From the NCBI RefSeq assembly GCF_034675845.1, contig NZ_JAUCCU010000001.1, positions 1,302,001-1,366,000 on the forward strand: a DNA stretch of 64,000 nucleotides, in the 5' to 3' direction. This DNA comes from Castellaniella sp. Lineage in GTDB: Bacteria > Pseudomonadota > Gammaproteobacteria > Burkholderiales > Burkholderiaceae_B. Of this stretch, positions 26,044 through 34,310 are shown in pieces. The position numbers and the translations under genes are program-made. The number at the start of each line of letters is the position of its first letter. The stretch's first letter is position 1. The notes under the pieces are model-generated. The model saw nothing but the letters and a program-made list of their open reading frames with translations, was not told the origin of the DNA and ran no database searches.

Positions 26044-27267
26044 ATGCCAGCACAAGCGTTGACGACCGAATTCCTGGCCACGCTGCCAGGTCGCGAGCCT
26101 GCCTCCGGGGCCGTGAGTTACTTCGATACGGAGATCAAGGGCTTCTTGCTCGAGCATCGCGCCAGCGGCGGAGCGACCTTCTACTTCCGCTACCGCGATG
26201 CCGCCGGCAAGGTGCGACTGAACCGGATTGGTCGGGCCGATGAGATTTCAGTGTCGGACGCCCGGGCCAAGGCGCACAAGATGAAGCAGATGGTCACCGA
26301 GGGTGGCGACCCAAAGGTGGAGAGCCACCGCTTCAAGGATGTGCCGACCTTCGGGGATTTCGTGGCCGAACGCTATCTGCCCTACGCCAAGACAAGGAAG
26401 CGGAGCTGGGCAACTGACGAAATCATGCTGCGATGCCATATCCTGCCGGTGTTTGCCGATTTCCGGATGAACCGGATCACCCGCTCGGATGTGGTGGCCT
26501 TCCACCACACGGTGTTCGAGAAGGGCTACGCGGCCGGGACCTGCAACCGGATGATCGTGCTGATGAAGTTCATCTACAACTGCGCGATCCGCTGGGACAT
26601 CCTGCCGCCCAAGAGCAACCCCTGCGATGGCGTGGAGCCCTTTGAAGACCACGGTGCGCGAGAGCGTTACCTGACCACCGAGGAGGTGCAGCGACTTTTT
26701 GACGAGTTGGACACCAACAGGAACGTGCAGGTCGGCCAGGTGATCCGGTTGCTGCTCTACACCGGCGCTCGCAAGCGCGAGATCCTGGATGCCCGGTGGG
26801 ACGAGATTGACTTCAACCGGCGGATGCTGACGGTGCCAGCGGCGCGCTCGAAGTCGAAGAAGCCGCGTCACATTCCGCTCTCCGATGCGGCGGTGGAACT
26901 ACTGCTATCGCTGCCCCGGCAGGATGACATCCCCTGGGTGTTTTTCAATCCGAAGACCAAGAAGCCACCGGTGTCGATCTTCTCGGCCTGGAACACTATT
27001 CGAAATCGTGTCGGAATGCCGGAACTACGACTGCACGACCTGCGCCACAGCTACGCGAGTTTCCTGGTGAACGCCGGGCGGTCACTGTACGAGGTGCAGA
27101 AGCTCCTCGGCCATCACGATCCGAAGGTGACAATGCGCTACGCACACCTGTCGCCGCAGGCGATGCTCGAGGCGGTCAATGTGGTGGGGAATGTGGTCGC
27201 CGGGGCTAGGGCGGGTCGGACTGTGGTGGGTGCGAATCAGCCGCAAACGGCAGTGGCCACCGCCTGA
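26044..27267 (+). CDS. tyrosine integrase of island 1
   Basis: This 407-residue site-specific recombinase has an N-terminal arm-type DNA-binding domain, a core-binding domain (about 100-190) and a catalytic domain with R243 (YTGARKRE), H331 and R334 (HDLRHSYASF), H357 (LLGHHD) and nucleophile Y366 (RYAHL). It is intact. AbiE genes follow and an XRE gene lies upstream. No tRNA is adjacent, so the attachment site is not identified. It is related to but distinct from the integrase at 32.4 kb. Confidence 0.95.
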   Translation: MPAQALTTEFLATLPGREPASGAVSYFDTEIKGFLLEHRASGGATFYFRYRDAAGKVRLNRIGRADEISVSDARAKAHKMKQMVTEGGDPKVESHRFKDVPTFGDFVAERYLPYAKTRKRSWATDEIMLRCHILPVFADFRMNRITRSDVVAFHHTVFEKGYAAGTCNRMIVLMKFIYNCAIRWDILPPKSNPCDGVEPFEDHGARERYLTTEEVQRLFDELDTNRNVQVGQVIRLLLYTGARKREILDARWDEIDFNRRMLTVPAARSKSKKPRHIPLSDAAVELLLSLPRQDDIPWVFFNPKTKKPPVSIFSAWNTIRNRVGMPELRLHDLRHSYASFLVNAGRSLYEVQKLLGHHDPKVTMRYAHLSPQAMLEAVNVVGNVVAGARAGRTVVGANQPQTAVATA

Positions 27268-27270
27268 TTT

Positions 27271-27351
27271 GTCCGAATAGTGTTGCTTACTTTCGGACAA
27301 GAGTCCTCGATGCCTCGCATTTTGTCCGATTTGTGTATATACTATTCGGAC
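27271..27351 (+). promoter_or_regulatory. AbiEi operator: two identical-geometry inverted repeats
   Basis: Four half-sites alternate: GTCCGA (27271-27276), TCGGAC (27293-27298), GTCCGA (27324-27329) and TCGGAC (27346-27351). Each pair has a 16-base spacer, and the pairs are 53 bp apart. The outermost sites extend to an 11-base perfect match (GTCCGAATAGT / ACTATTCGGAC). AbiEi antitoxins are known to repress their own operon by binding inverted repeats. A TATACT lies at 27338-27343. Confidence 0.75.
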
Positions 27352-27362
27352 AGGAGGGCGCC

Positions 27363-28091
27363 ATGCGAGGTCCCAGTCTCAATCTCAAATCACAGATCAG
27401 CCATCGCGTAGCTGGGCATCAGCCGGGCTACGTTTGGACGCCTGTCGACTTCCTCGACCTCGGGCCACGCGATGCCATCGACAAAGCGCTACAGCGCCTG
27501 GTGGCAACGGGAGATTTGCGGCGTGTGGATCGCGGCCTCTACGATCAGCCCCGACACAATGCACTGACCGGCAAGACTGCAGCACCAGACTACCGCAGCG
27601 TGATTGATGCTGTCAGCCGCCGAGATCAGGTGCGTGTGTTGGTCGACGGCATGACCGCTGCCAATGCCCTCGGGCTGACCGATGCGGTGCCTGCCCAGGT
27701 GGTGGTGCATACCGATGGACGCCTGCGTCCCATTCAACTTGGCAACCTCACCATCCAGTTTCGCTTGACGGCCGCCAGCAAGTTGTACTGGGCTGGCCAC
27801 CCGGCCATGCAGGTCATCCAGGCATTGCACTGGTTGCGCGACACCCTGTCTGAGCAGCGCGATGCCGTCATCGCCCGACTCACGCGATTGCTCGCCAGCG
27901 ACGCCAGCGGAGTGCTGAAAGATGACCTCCGGCAAGGACTGCCCACACTGCCTGCGTGGATGCAGGATCTGCTGCGCGAAATCCTGAAAGAAACCGACGA
28001 GGCCGATGCGAGCGGCAAGGCCTATTTGATGGTCCCAATGCCATCAGCGCCTCACGCTGAGCGGCACGTCGCACAAGGAGCCCATCAATGA
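27363..28091 (+). CDS. abiEi: AbiEi-like antitoxin
   Basis: This 242-residue protein has an N-terminal winged helix (GYVWTPVDFLDLGPRDAIDK, LVATGDLRRVDRGLYDQPRH) and the C-terminal DUF6088/AbiEi-type domain (VDGMTAANALGLTDAVPAQ). In type IV systems it neutralises AbiEii without direct binding and represses the operon. The ATG at 27363 follows AGGAGG, and upstream in-frame codons lie in the operator. Its stop overlaps the next start as ATGA. Confidence 0.88.
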   Translation: MRGPSLNLKSQISHRVAGHQPGYVWTPVDFLDLGPRDAIDKALQRLVATGDLRRVDRGLYDQPRHNALTGKTAAPDYRSVIDAVSRRDQVRVLVDGMTAANALGLTDAVPAQVVVHTDGRLRPIQLGNLTIQFRLTAASKLYWAGHPAMQVIQALHWLRDTLSEQRDAVIARLTRLLASDASGVLKDDLRQGLPTLPAWMQDLLREILKETDEADASGKAYLMVPMPSAPHAERHVAQGAHQ

Positions 28092-29152
28092 CGCCCGGAT
28101 TCCAGGACATCATTGCTGCAGCAGAAGCGGATCGCCGTGACTTGTTTCTGAGCACGTCAATGCGACTGGGTACGCCCATTCAGAATGTCGAGAAAGACTT
28201 CTGGGTGTGCTGGGTACTGGACCTGCTGTTCAACGGGGCCGGTGCTGATGAGCCCCGGCTGTTGTTCAAGGGCGGCACGTCCCTCTCGAAGAGCCATGGC
28301 CTGATCTCCCGGTTTTCCGAAGACATCGACATCACCGTGTTCCGTGAAGATCTCGGTCAGGCGGTTGATGTGGAAGCCTTGGAAGGCCTGAGCGGAAAAA
28401 AGCAGCGTGCGCATCTGAATGCAATCAAGGACGCCTGCCAGCGCTACATCACCTCGACGCTCAAGACACGCCTGACCGCCAGCATTGCGTCGGCGTTTGA
28501 GAAGGCTGGGCTGCTCTTCAATCCGTCGGCTGTCGCCTTGGACCCTGACGATCCGGATCAGCAAACCCTGCTGATCGCCTATCCCGCCGTCAGCGCCCAG
28601 CCTGGGGACTACAACCCGCCGACCGTGAAAATCGAAGCGGGGGCCAAGTCAGCACTCGATCCGCACCGCGCCACGATGGTCACGCCCTACCTGGCAGAGG
28701 ATGTGCCGAACCTGATGCTGAGCGTGACCAACGTCGTGACCATCGACGCCGAGCGGACGTTCTGGGACAAGGTGGTCATTCTTCACGGTCAGCGTCGCTG
28801 GTTTGAACGACGCGGTGAGCTGCGTCGCCAAGGGCAGCGCGTCTCCCGTCACTACTACGACATCTACCGCCTGCTGCGCAGCGATGTCGGCCAGCGTGCG
28901 GCGCGCGATCTCGGCCTAGCGAGGGACTGCGCACGTCACGCCCGGATGTTTTTCAACAGCAACGATCTGGATCTGGCCACCGCCCATCCTGGGACATTTG
29001 CGCTGTCGCCACTGCCGGAAATGGATATCCAACTGCGCAGAGACTACACGGCCATGGCTGGGATGATCTTCGGCGAAGTGCCTGAGTGGGAGAGCATTGT
29101 CGAAACCATTCTGCAATTCGAAGAGCAGGTCAACGCGGGCACCAGCCAGTGA
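28088..29152 (+). CDS. abiEii: AbiEii-like nucleotidyltransferase toxin
   Basis: This 354-residue toxin has the polymerase-beta-like nucleotidyltransferase core: FKGGTSLSKSHGLISRFSED with the metal pair in EDIDITV (about residues 78-84), a downstream ERTFWDKVVILHGQRRW block and a SRHYYDIYRLL segment. AbiEii family toxins act on GTP or tRNA and cause abortive infection or growth arrest. It is translationally coupled to the antitoxin. The palindrome array begins 25 bp after its stop. Confidence 0.9.
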   Translation: MTPGFQDIIAAAEADRRDLFLSTSMRLGTPIQNVEKDFWVCWVLDLLFNGAGADEPRLLFKGGTSLSKSHGLISRFSEDIDITVFREDLGQAVDVEALEGLSGKKQRAHLNAIKDACQRYITSTLKTRLTASIASAFEKAGLLFNPSAVALDPDDPDQQTLLIAYPAVSAQPGDYNPPTVKIEAGAKSALDPHRATMVTPYLAEDVPNLMLSVTNVVTIDAERTFWDKVVILHGQRRWFERRGELRRQGQRVSRHYYDIYRLLRSDVGQRAARDLGLARDCARHARMFFNSNDLDLATAHPGTFALSPLPEMDIQLRRDYTAMAGMIFGEVPEWESIVETILQFEEQVNAGTSQ

Positions 29153-29176
29153 CGAACACCGCACTGATCGAGTAAT

Positions 29177-29646
29177 TGCGCAAATTTGCGCATTTCCCGA
29201 CAGCCACCCTGGGCCGGCTCTGGCCAAAAATCCGCCAATTGGCGGATTTATCAGTTGGCCATCTGCACAAGGATGCGCAATTTTGCGCACCCACCAAGGC
29301 GGCAGCGCGCCTGCACAGCGTTACGCAAATTTGCTGATCGGCGGCCACCCCGACAAGTTCCGCCCATGGGCGGATTTCCGGCAGCAATCTCCGATGTGCA
29401 AATTTGCATCGCGGGTGGAGCCACGAGCGCCGTTGGCAGCTGACCACCACCGAAACCGTGCCAATTGGCATCTCCTGGCTCTTTCGTCCCCACCATCCGG
29501 AAACCGGCAAATTTGCCGGATTTCACCTCCCTCCTGAGTCCAGCGATGTGCTGACCACCTTCCGCAAATTTGCGGAAGGTCCGTCCTGCTCCGTCCCAGT
29601 ACGCCACCCGATCTCCACTGCCCAGCGCTGCCTGCGCCAATTGGCG
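29177..29646. repeat. array of ten short palindromes with an AT centre
   Basis: Ten palindromes lie in 470 bp: 29177-29192, 29228-29249, 29274-29289, 29325-29334, 29359-29374, 29397-29408, 29459-29470, 29504-29519, 29557-29580 and 29635-29646. Cores are GCAAATTTGC (five), GCCAATTGGC (three), GCCCATGGGC (one) and GCGCAATTTTGCGC (one, imperfect centre). Arms differ between copies but are self-complementary, up to 24 bp. Centre spacings are 54, 43, 48, 37, 36, 62, 47, 57 and 72. There is no credible gene between 29153 and 29650. Confidence 0.9.
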
Positions 29647-30211
29647 GAGCCAACACTCCCTCATCACCCGCGCGCATTGCGATGCAGGCGGCCTGATCGA
29701 GCCGCTGCTCGACCTCAAGGGCGGGGCCAAACTCAAGATGATCGCCAGCCTCGCCAGCCGCCACCTGATCGAACAGGCTGATGGTCAATGGCGCCTGACC
29801 GCCACGGCCATCGCGATCATCAAGGGCGAGGCCAAGCCGGAAGATGTGCTGCCGCCAACCGCGACGGTGGCACCGGCCACTAACTCAGCTACGCCGGCGC
29901 AGACAACGCCGCCGCCCGATGACCCAGAGATGGAAGCCGCCGTCACCGCCGCCGAGGCGTCCTGGCAAACCGTGCAGGAAACACCCCGGGTGCGGGTCGA
30001 CAGCAAGCAGGCCCAGGTCATCGCCCTGCTGCAACGACCGCAAGGCACCTCGATTGCCGAGATCATGGCGCTCACCGGCTGGCAAGCGCACAGCGTTCGT
30101 GGCCTCTTTGCCGGAACGCTCAAGAAGCGCGGCATCGTGGTCACCTCCGAGAAGACCGAAGGCGGCGAGCGGGTGTATCGGGTCGCGGCACCTGAAGCCG
30201 CCCTCGCCTGA
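29570..30211 (+). CDS. DUF3489-type protein, start uncertain
   Basis: The protein has the two-part layout of island-borne DUF3489 proteins: an N-terminal winged-helix-like block (GGLIEPLLDLKGGAKLKMIA, LASRHLIEQ), an Ala/Pro/Thr-rich linker, and a C-terminal winged helix (QAQVIALLQRPQGTSIAEIM, WQAHSVRGLFAGTLKKRG). The only start in the open frame is a TTG at 29570, inside the ninth palindrome. No ATG or GTG exists before the conserved part, so either the TTG is used or the 5' end has been replaced by the palindrome array. A role in DNA binding is inferred only. Confidence 0.6.
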   Translation: MRKVRPAPSQYATRSPLPSAACANWRSQHSLITRAHCDAGGLIEPLLDLKGGAKLKMIASLASRHLIEQADGQWRLTATAIAIIKGEAKPEDVLPPTATVAPATNSATPAQTTPPPDDPEMEAAVTAAEASWQTVQETPRVRVDSKQAQVIALLQRPQGTSIAEIMALTGWQAHSVRGLFAGTLKKRGIVVTSEKTEGGERVYRVAAPEAALA

Positions 30212-30275
30212 TCAAATGGACGCAGACCGGGTTGCCAGCACCTGCGCAACCCGGCGCCCTCACTGCGTCAAGCCC

Positions 30276-30815
30276 TCACGCCACCAACTCCTCCAGCGCC
30301 TGGTGGATCGCGCGGTCAATCAGATCGGCCACGCCCCGCACATCAGGCTTGTCGACCACCAGCGCGACGATCTCGGGGGCCACCTTGTTGGGGATCTGCT
30401 GCATCCTGTCCCGCAGCTGACGCGCCAGCGTAAAGACCTTGGCATCCACCTCGTCCTTGCTCACCAGCTTGTCGCTGCGTTCCTCGAACTCCAGCTTCGC
30501 CAGCCGCGCGGCGTAGGTTTCTCGCACGGCACGGGCCTTGTGATAGTCGACACCACGCGCTTCGTCGACAGCCGAAGGGGTGGGCGGCGCGGTGGATGGG
30601 CGGGAGGTTGCCACAGGCGTTGCCACCCGGGTTGCCACGTTTTTTTCGCTGGGCAGCGGCGCAGGCCGGGTGTGCTGCAGCCATTGCGCATCGGCTTTGG
30701 CCGGATCGATGCTGCCATCGGCTTCTTTGTGGATACGCCCGGCAGCAATGGCCTTGCGCACGGCTTCGTGGCTGACGCCACGGTGTTGGGCATAAGCCCG
30801 TATAGACATTCCCAT
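30276..30815 (-). CDS. Nu1-like (phage terminase small subunit-like) protein
   Basis: This 179-residue protein has an N-terminal HTH (IRAYAQHRGVSHEAVRKAIA, GSIDPAKADAQW), a Pro/Thr-rich linker and a helical charged C-terminal part (YHKARAVRETYAARLAKLEF, DRMQQIPNKVAPEIVAL). This layout matches phage Nu1/gp1-type DNA-packaging or DNA-binding proteins often found alone in integrative elements. No large terminase is nearby, so packaging is unlikely. A start two codons later (MSIRAYAQ) is equally possible. The gap 30816-31039 holds no gene. Confidence 0.6.
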   Translation of the reverse strand: MGMSIRAYAQHRGVSHEAVRKAIAAGRIHKEADGSIDPAKADAQWLQHTRPAPLPSEKNVATRVATPVATSRPSTAPPTPSAVDEARGVDYHKARAVRETYAARLAKLEFEERSDKLVSKDEVDAKVFTLARQLRDRMQQIPNKVAPEIVALVVDKPDVRGVADLIDRAIHQALEELVA

Positions 30816-31039
30816 GAGTGAGCCACCAAGTTGACGTCAAAGTATTATGGCGTTAAATCAACTACTTAAAGATATTTTTAATGTCTTTTTAGGGAAATCC
30901 TACCCTTTTCCTACTTCGCGGCAGACCCACGCCAAGCGCAAAACCCCGACAAAAAAACATAACCCTTTGTTTAATAAAGAAGTTATTTGAATTGGCCCGC
31001 AAAAAACCACCTACCAATTCAACCCCACCGATCAACGCT

Positions 31040-31207
31040 TCAAAGACGAAAGACCTCGTCCAAGGTCATCGACTCCAACACACGATCTCCCCACAGCTCC
31101 AGTTGCGCTGAAGTTTCTTCAGAAATCCGGCCAACAAGCACACAGGGGAGCGCACCAAAGCGACGGATAAGTTCAACGGTGCAGCGAAAGAGCCTCGCTT
31201 TTAGTTA
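31040..31207 (-). pseudogene. C-terminal fragment of a DUF4351/Rpn-type protein
   Basis: The last 55 codons of a frame read ARLFRCTVELIRRFGALPC, ISEETSAQLELWGDRVLES and MTLDEVFRL before TGA, matching the DUF4351 tail of Rpn-like transposase/nuclease proteins. An in-frame stop lies just upstream, so only the tail remains. A related tail occurs at 51.7-51.9 kb. Confidence 0.6.
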
Positions 31208-31231
31208 TGCCCTTTGCCTGGTTTGCGCCGG

Positions 31232-31543
31232 TCAGACCATTTTGATGACCAGCCGCTTACCGCAGGCATGAGCGTACTTGCGCAATGTGGCGAACGAAGG
31301 AGAATGGTTTTCGCTGCGGATCGAGGCTTCCAGACGCGACACGGCACTTTTGGTTGTACCCATGCGAGCAGCGACTTCTTCCTGTGTGAGCCCTGCCTGC
31401 TTGCGGGCCTGAAGTAACTCGTTGAGTGCGGTGTACTCCTCTTCCAGTCCGTCCCAGGCGGCTTTGAATCCCGGCCGTTGCATAGCGCGGGCCAACTCGG
31501 CCTTGGTGTCCAGGCGAACCGGTTTGAATTGCTCACTTTGCAT
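31232..31543 (-). CDS. higA: HigA-type antitoxin (XRE family)
   Basis: This 103-residue protein has a C-terminal XRE HTH (LQARKQAGLTQEEVAARMGT, KSAVSRLEASIRSENHSPSF). It overlaps the upstream toxin by 11 bp, in the toxin-first order usual for HigBA. It should bind the toxin and the palindrome at 31872-31889 to repress the operon. Confidence 0.88.
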   Translation of the reverse strand: MQSEQFKPVRLDTKAELARAMQRPGFKAAWDGLEEEYTALNELLQARKQAGLTQEEVAARMGTTKSAVSRLEASIRSENHSPSFATLRKYAHACGKRLVIKMV

Positions 31544-31862
31544 GTTTGGCCTCCTTAAGCCGTTTGCGGGCTGTTTTCAGTTCCCGGTCGGGGGTTTCCT
31601 GCGTTTTCTTGATGAAGCTGTGCAGGATCACGATCTCGCGCCCGATCACCGTGCAGTAAAACGCACGACCTATTCCTTCTGCACCCTTGCACCGTAATTC
31701 GAAAAGCCCCCCACCCATCGCGCGTGAGTGCGGCAGGCGCAAGTCAGCACCGTGCTCTTCAACGAGCAAGATGAGACGTAGATAGTCGGCATAGATGCCA
31801 ACGGGCCACTCGGCGATCTCACGTTGCACGCGTTCGTTAAAGTAACTGACGGCCCAATTCAT
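31533..31862 (-). CDS. higB: HigB/RelE-type toxin (Gp49-like)
   Basis: This 109-residue protein belongs to the phage-derived Gp49-like/HigB toxins, ribosome-dependent mRNA interferases. Markers are VQREIAEWPVGIYADYLRLI, SRAMGGGLFELRCKGAEGIG and RAFYCTVIGREIVILHSFIK, with a basic C-terminus. The ATG at 31862 is preferred over the longer frame because the operator palindrome lies 10 bp upstream of it. Confidence 0.9.
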   Translation of the reverse strand: MNWAVSYFNERVQREIAEWPVGIYADYLRLILLVEEHGADLRLPHSRAMGGGLFELRCKGAEGIGRAFYCTVIGREIVILHSFIKKTQETPDRELKTARKRLKEAKHAK

Positions 31863-31871
31863 GCGCTGAAT

Positions 31872-31889
31872 GTTAGCAATTTTGCTAAC
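31872..31889 (-). promoter_or_regulatory. HigA operator palindrome
   Basis: GTTAGCAA and TTGCTAAC form a perfect inverted repeat with two central T bases, 10 bp before the higB start. Its position fits autorepression by HigA. Confidence 0.6.
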
Positions 31890-32046
31890 TTTGTGCAACT
31901 GTTCGCCCATGGTTAAAACGATGCCCTGCCACCTCGGTGTTCGGGTGGGAGTAGGCCACGAGGGTTAGCACACTACACCAAAGCAGAGGCCTACCCCAGG
32001 CGATGCGAACGCTCGCAACAAGCCCCTACTTGAACGTTGCATGACA

Positions 32047-32355
32047 TCAATCGTCCAAACCCTCATCCCCAATACGGCGGCCTTCAATCTGACGCGCTGA
32101 CGTCTGTACTGCCAACGGCTGGACCATCATCGTGTAGCCCCCTTGAGGCTGATCATCCAGCATTCGCACCCCGGCAGTGGCAAAGGCCTCCTTCAATTTG
32201 GAGACCGTGGACAGACGCGGACTGGCCGCACCTGACTCCAGACGGGCAATCGCCACAATGGAGACGCCCGAATGATGTGCCAGATCGGGCTGAGACCAAC
32301 CCAGCGCGGCACGTGCAGACTTCACGAAAGATATGATACGAGCCTCTTGCGACAT
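32047..32355 (-). CDS. XRE-family regulator divergent from integrase 2
   Basis: This 102-residue protein has an N-terminal HTH (VKSARAALGWSQPDLAHHSG, VSIVAIARLESGAASPRLST) and a short tail. It is transcribed away from the second integrase across 76 bp containing an AGACAT/ATGTCT inverted repeat, so it probably regulates the element's integration module. It resembles the XRE gene beside integrase 1 in arrangement. Confidence 0.85.
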   Translation of the reverse strand: MSQEARIISFVKSARAALGWSQPDLAHHSGVSIVAIARLESGAASPRLSTVSKLKEAFATAGVRMLDDQPQGGYTMMVQPLAVQTSARQIEGRRIGDEGLDD

Positions 32356-32381
32356 GATTACTTCCTGTGTATGCTGTATTT

Positions 32382-32398
32382 AGACATTATTCATGTCT
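32382..32398. promoter_or_regulatory. inverted repeat between XRE gene and integrase
   Basis: AGACAT and ATGTCT are separated by five bases, midway between the divergent start codons. This is a candidate operator for the XRE protein. Confidence 0.5.
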
Positions 32399-32431
32399 TT
32401 TTGAATGTGGTCAATATCGCAGGAGAACAAA

Positions 32432-33670
32432 ATGCCGTCACTCATCTTCACCGCCAAGGCACTCAAGGATCTGGTCTGCCCGGCCGGCACCGCCAAGATC
32501 GACTTTCATGACAAGGGCTGCAAGGGCCTCATGCTGGAGGCGAGGATATCCGGCAAGCGCACATGGTACCTGCGCTATCGGGATGCTCGCGGCACACAGC
32601 GCCAGTTTCGTCTGGCCGATGCGCAGGACCTGCCCCTTGAGCAGGCGCGCAAACGGGCCGATGAGCTGCGCGGGCAAATTGCCCTGGGACACGATCCGGC
32701 AGCTCAGAAAGCGGTGCTGCGCTGCGTACCCACCTTTCAGGAATTTGCCACCCGCTACCTGGACTACGTCAGACACAGCAAACGCTCATGGCAAACCGAT
32801 GAGAGCCTGCTGCGCAACCACCTGCTGCCGCGCTTTGGCACCCGCCATCTGGACGAAATCCGTAAAGACGACATCATTGCCCTGCACCACGGCCGACGGG
32901 CTGAAGGCGCGGCACCCGGCTCAGCCAACCGTCTGTTGATTCTGCTGCGCTATATGTTCAACCTGGCACTGCGCTGGGAGGTACCGGGCCTGACCAAGAA
33001 TCCAACCGCCAGCGTTCCCTTGTTTGAAGAAAACAACAAACGCGAACGGTACCTGACCCAAGATGAGGCGCGACGTTTGTACGAAGCGGTATCCAAAAGC
33101 GAAAACACCATGCTGGCGTTCATTGTCCCCGCCCTGATCATGACCGGCGCACGCAAGCGCGAGTTGCTGGACGCACAGTGGTCGCACCTGGATCTGACCC
33201 AACGGCTCTGGCGCATACCCATCAGCAAATCCGGCAAAGCACGCCATGTGCCGCTTTCGGACGGACTGATTCAACTACTGGCACAGATCAAAGACCTGCA
33301 AGCAGGCTGGCCTGCACCACTCAATGCGTGCCCTTGGGTGTTTGCCAACCCGGCAACCGGCAAACCTTATGTGTCGATCTTTCAGGCGTGGAATACCGCG
33401 CGCAAACGAGCCGGATTGCCCGAGGTTCGCATCCACGACCTGCGCCATTCCTTTGCTTCGTTTTTGATCAACAACGGGCGCAGCCTGTACGAGGTGCAGA
33501 AAATTCTGGGCCACACCCAAGTGCGCACGACACAGCGTTATGCTCATCTGGCGCAGGAAACCCTGCTTGAAGCGGCCAACACCGCCGTCAATGCCTTGGG
33601 GGATGCGTTTGCGCCGCCAACGGTCGCGCGGAAAACGTCCGACCCGTGTCCGCTGTTGGAACATGCGTAG
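32432..33670 (+). CDS. tyrosine integrase of island 2
   Basis: This 412-residue recombinase has an N-terminal arm-binding domain (KALKDLVCPAGTAKIDF, GKRTWYLRYRDARGTQRQFR), a core-binding domain and a catalytic domain with R241 (MTGARKRE), H335 and R338 (HDLRHSFASF), H361 (ILGHTQ) and Y370 (RYAHL). AGGAG precedes the ATG at 32432. It heads a set of genes with a convergent half that resembles small satellite-type elements. No tRNA target was seen. Confidence 0.95.
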   Translation: MPSLIFTAKALKDLVCPAGTAKIDFHDKGCKGLMLEARISGKRTWYLRYRDARGTQRQFRLADAQDLPLEQARKRADELRGQIALGHDPAAQKAVLRCVPTFQEFATRYLDYVRHSKRSWQTDESLLRNHLLPRFGTRHLDEIRKDDIIALHHGRRAEGAAPGSANRLLILLRYMFNLALRWEVPGLTKNPTASVPLFEENNKRERYLTQDEARRLYEAVSKSENTMLAFIVPALIMTGARKRELLDAQWSHLDLTQRLWRIPISKSGKARHVPLSDGLIQLLAQIKDLQAGWPAPLNACPWVFANPATGKPYVSIFQAWNTARKRAGLPEVRIHDLRHSFASFLINNGRSLYEVQKILGHTQVRTTQRYAHLAQETLLEAANTAVNALGDAFAPPTVARKTSDPCPLLEHA

Positions 33671-33775
33671 CTCAAGGCAGGCGCTTCACTTGTTGCACTT
33701 ATTGCACTTGAGATATAGTACTGATGAGCGCCTGATGGACGTCAGGCCCATCATTGGCACACCAGGATAGCGATA

Positions 33776-34246
33776 ATGCGCATTATCGGCAGAGTTCGCG
33801 AGGCTTCGCCACCGCTACTCAACCCGAAAGATCAGGAGATGGCCCGTGCTGCGCACCGCTGCATCGTGGCAGCACTCGATCACTCGCGCGCGGCCACCAT
33901 CACGTTAACAACGGACACGGGCGAACGTCCAACCGTTGAACTTCCGCCTGCCGCCTTGAAACTGATCGGGCAACTGCTGGGAGCCATGAGCCAAGGACGT
34001 CCTATTACACTCATGCCCACTGAGCAGGAATTCTCCACGGTCGAAGCGGCTAACTTCCTGAATGTATCGCGACCGTTCGTCATCAAGGAAATCGAGGCAG
34101 GGCGCCTTGCACACCGCAAAGTGGGATCGCACCGCCGCATTGCCTTTGACGATTTACTCGAATACGCCCAGCAGATGCGTGCCCGCCAGGCCAATGCCTT
34201 AGAGCGTATGGCAGAAAACGCGCGTGAACTGGGCCTGGATTACTGA
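33776..34246 (+). CDS. excisionase-like HTH protein, antitoxin type, without its toxin
   Basis: This 156-residue protein has an N-terminal dimerising region (ATITLTTDTGERPTVELPPA) and a C-terminal excisionase-family HTH (FSTVEAANFLNVSRPFVIKE, GRLAHRKVGSHRRIAFDDLL). Proteins of this build usually precede a PIN-domain toxin as its antitoxin. Here the next gene is unrelated to PIN proteins, so it is either an orphan antitoxin or a regulator of the island. Confidence 0.7.
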   Translation: MRIIGRVREASPPLLNPKDQEMARAAHRCIVAALDHSRAATITLTTDTGERPTVELPPAALKLIGQLLGAMSQGRPITLMPTEQEFSTVEAANFLNVSRPFVIKEIEAGRLAHRKVGSHRRIAFDDLLEYAQQMRARQANALERMAENARELGLDY

Positions 34247-34310
34247 TTCTTGAAGTGACGCACACTTTCTGCCATCGTCGTCCCGTTAACCATCCGCACC
34301 AGAGGCTCCC

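Noticed and set aside
29177..29646. Palindromes as a series of transcription terminators
   Set aside because: None is followed by a T-run on either strand, and ten in a row would be pointless.
29844..30821. 325-codon plus-strand open frame
   Set aside because: It runs out of frame through the DUF3489 gene and antisense to the Nu1-like gene; no domain.
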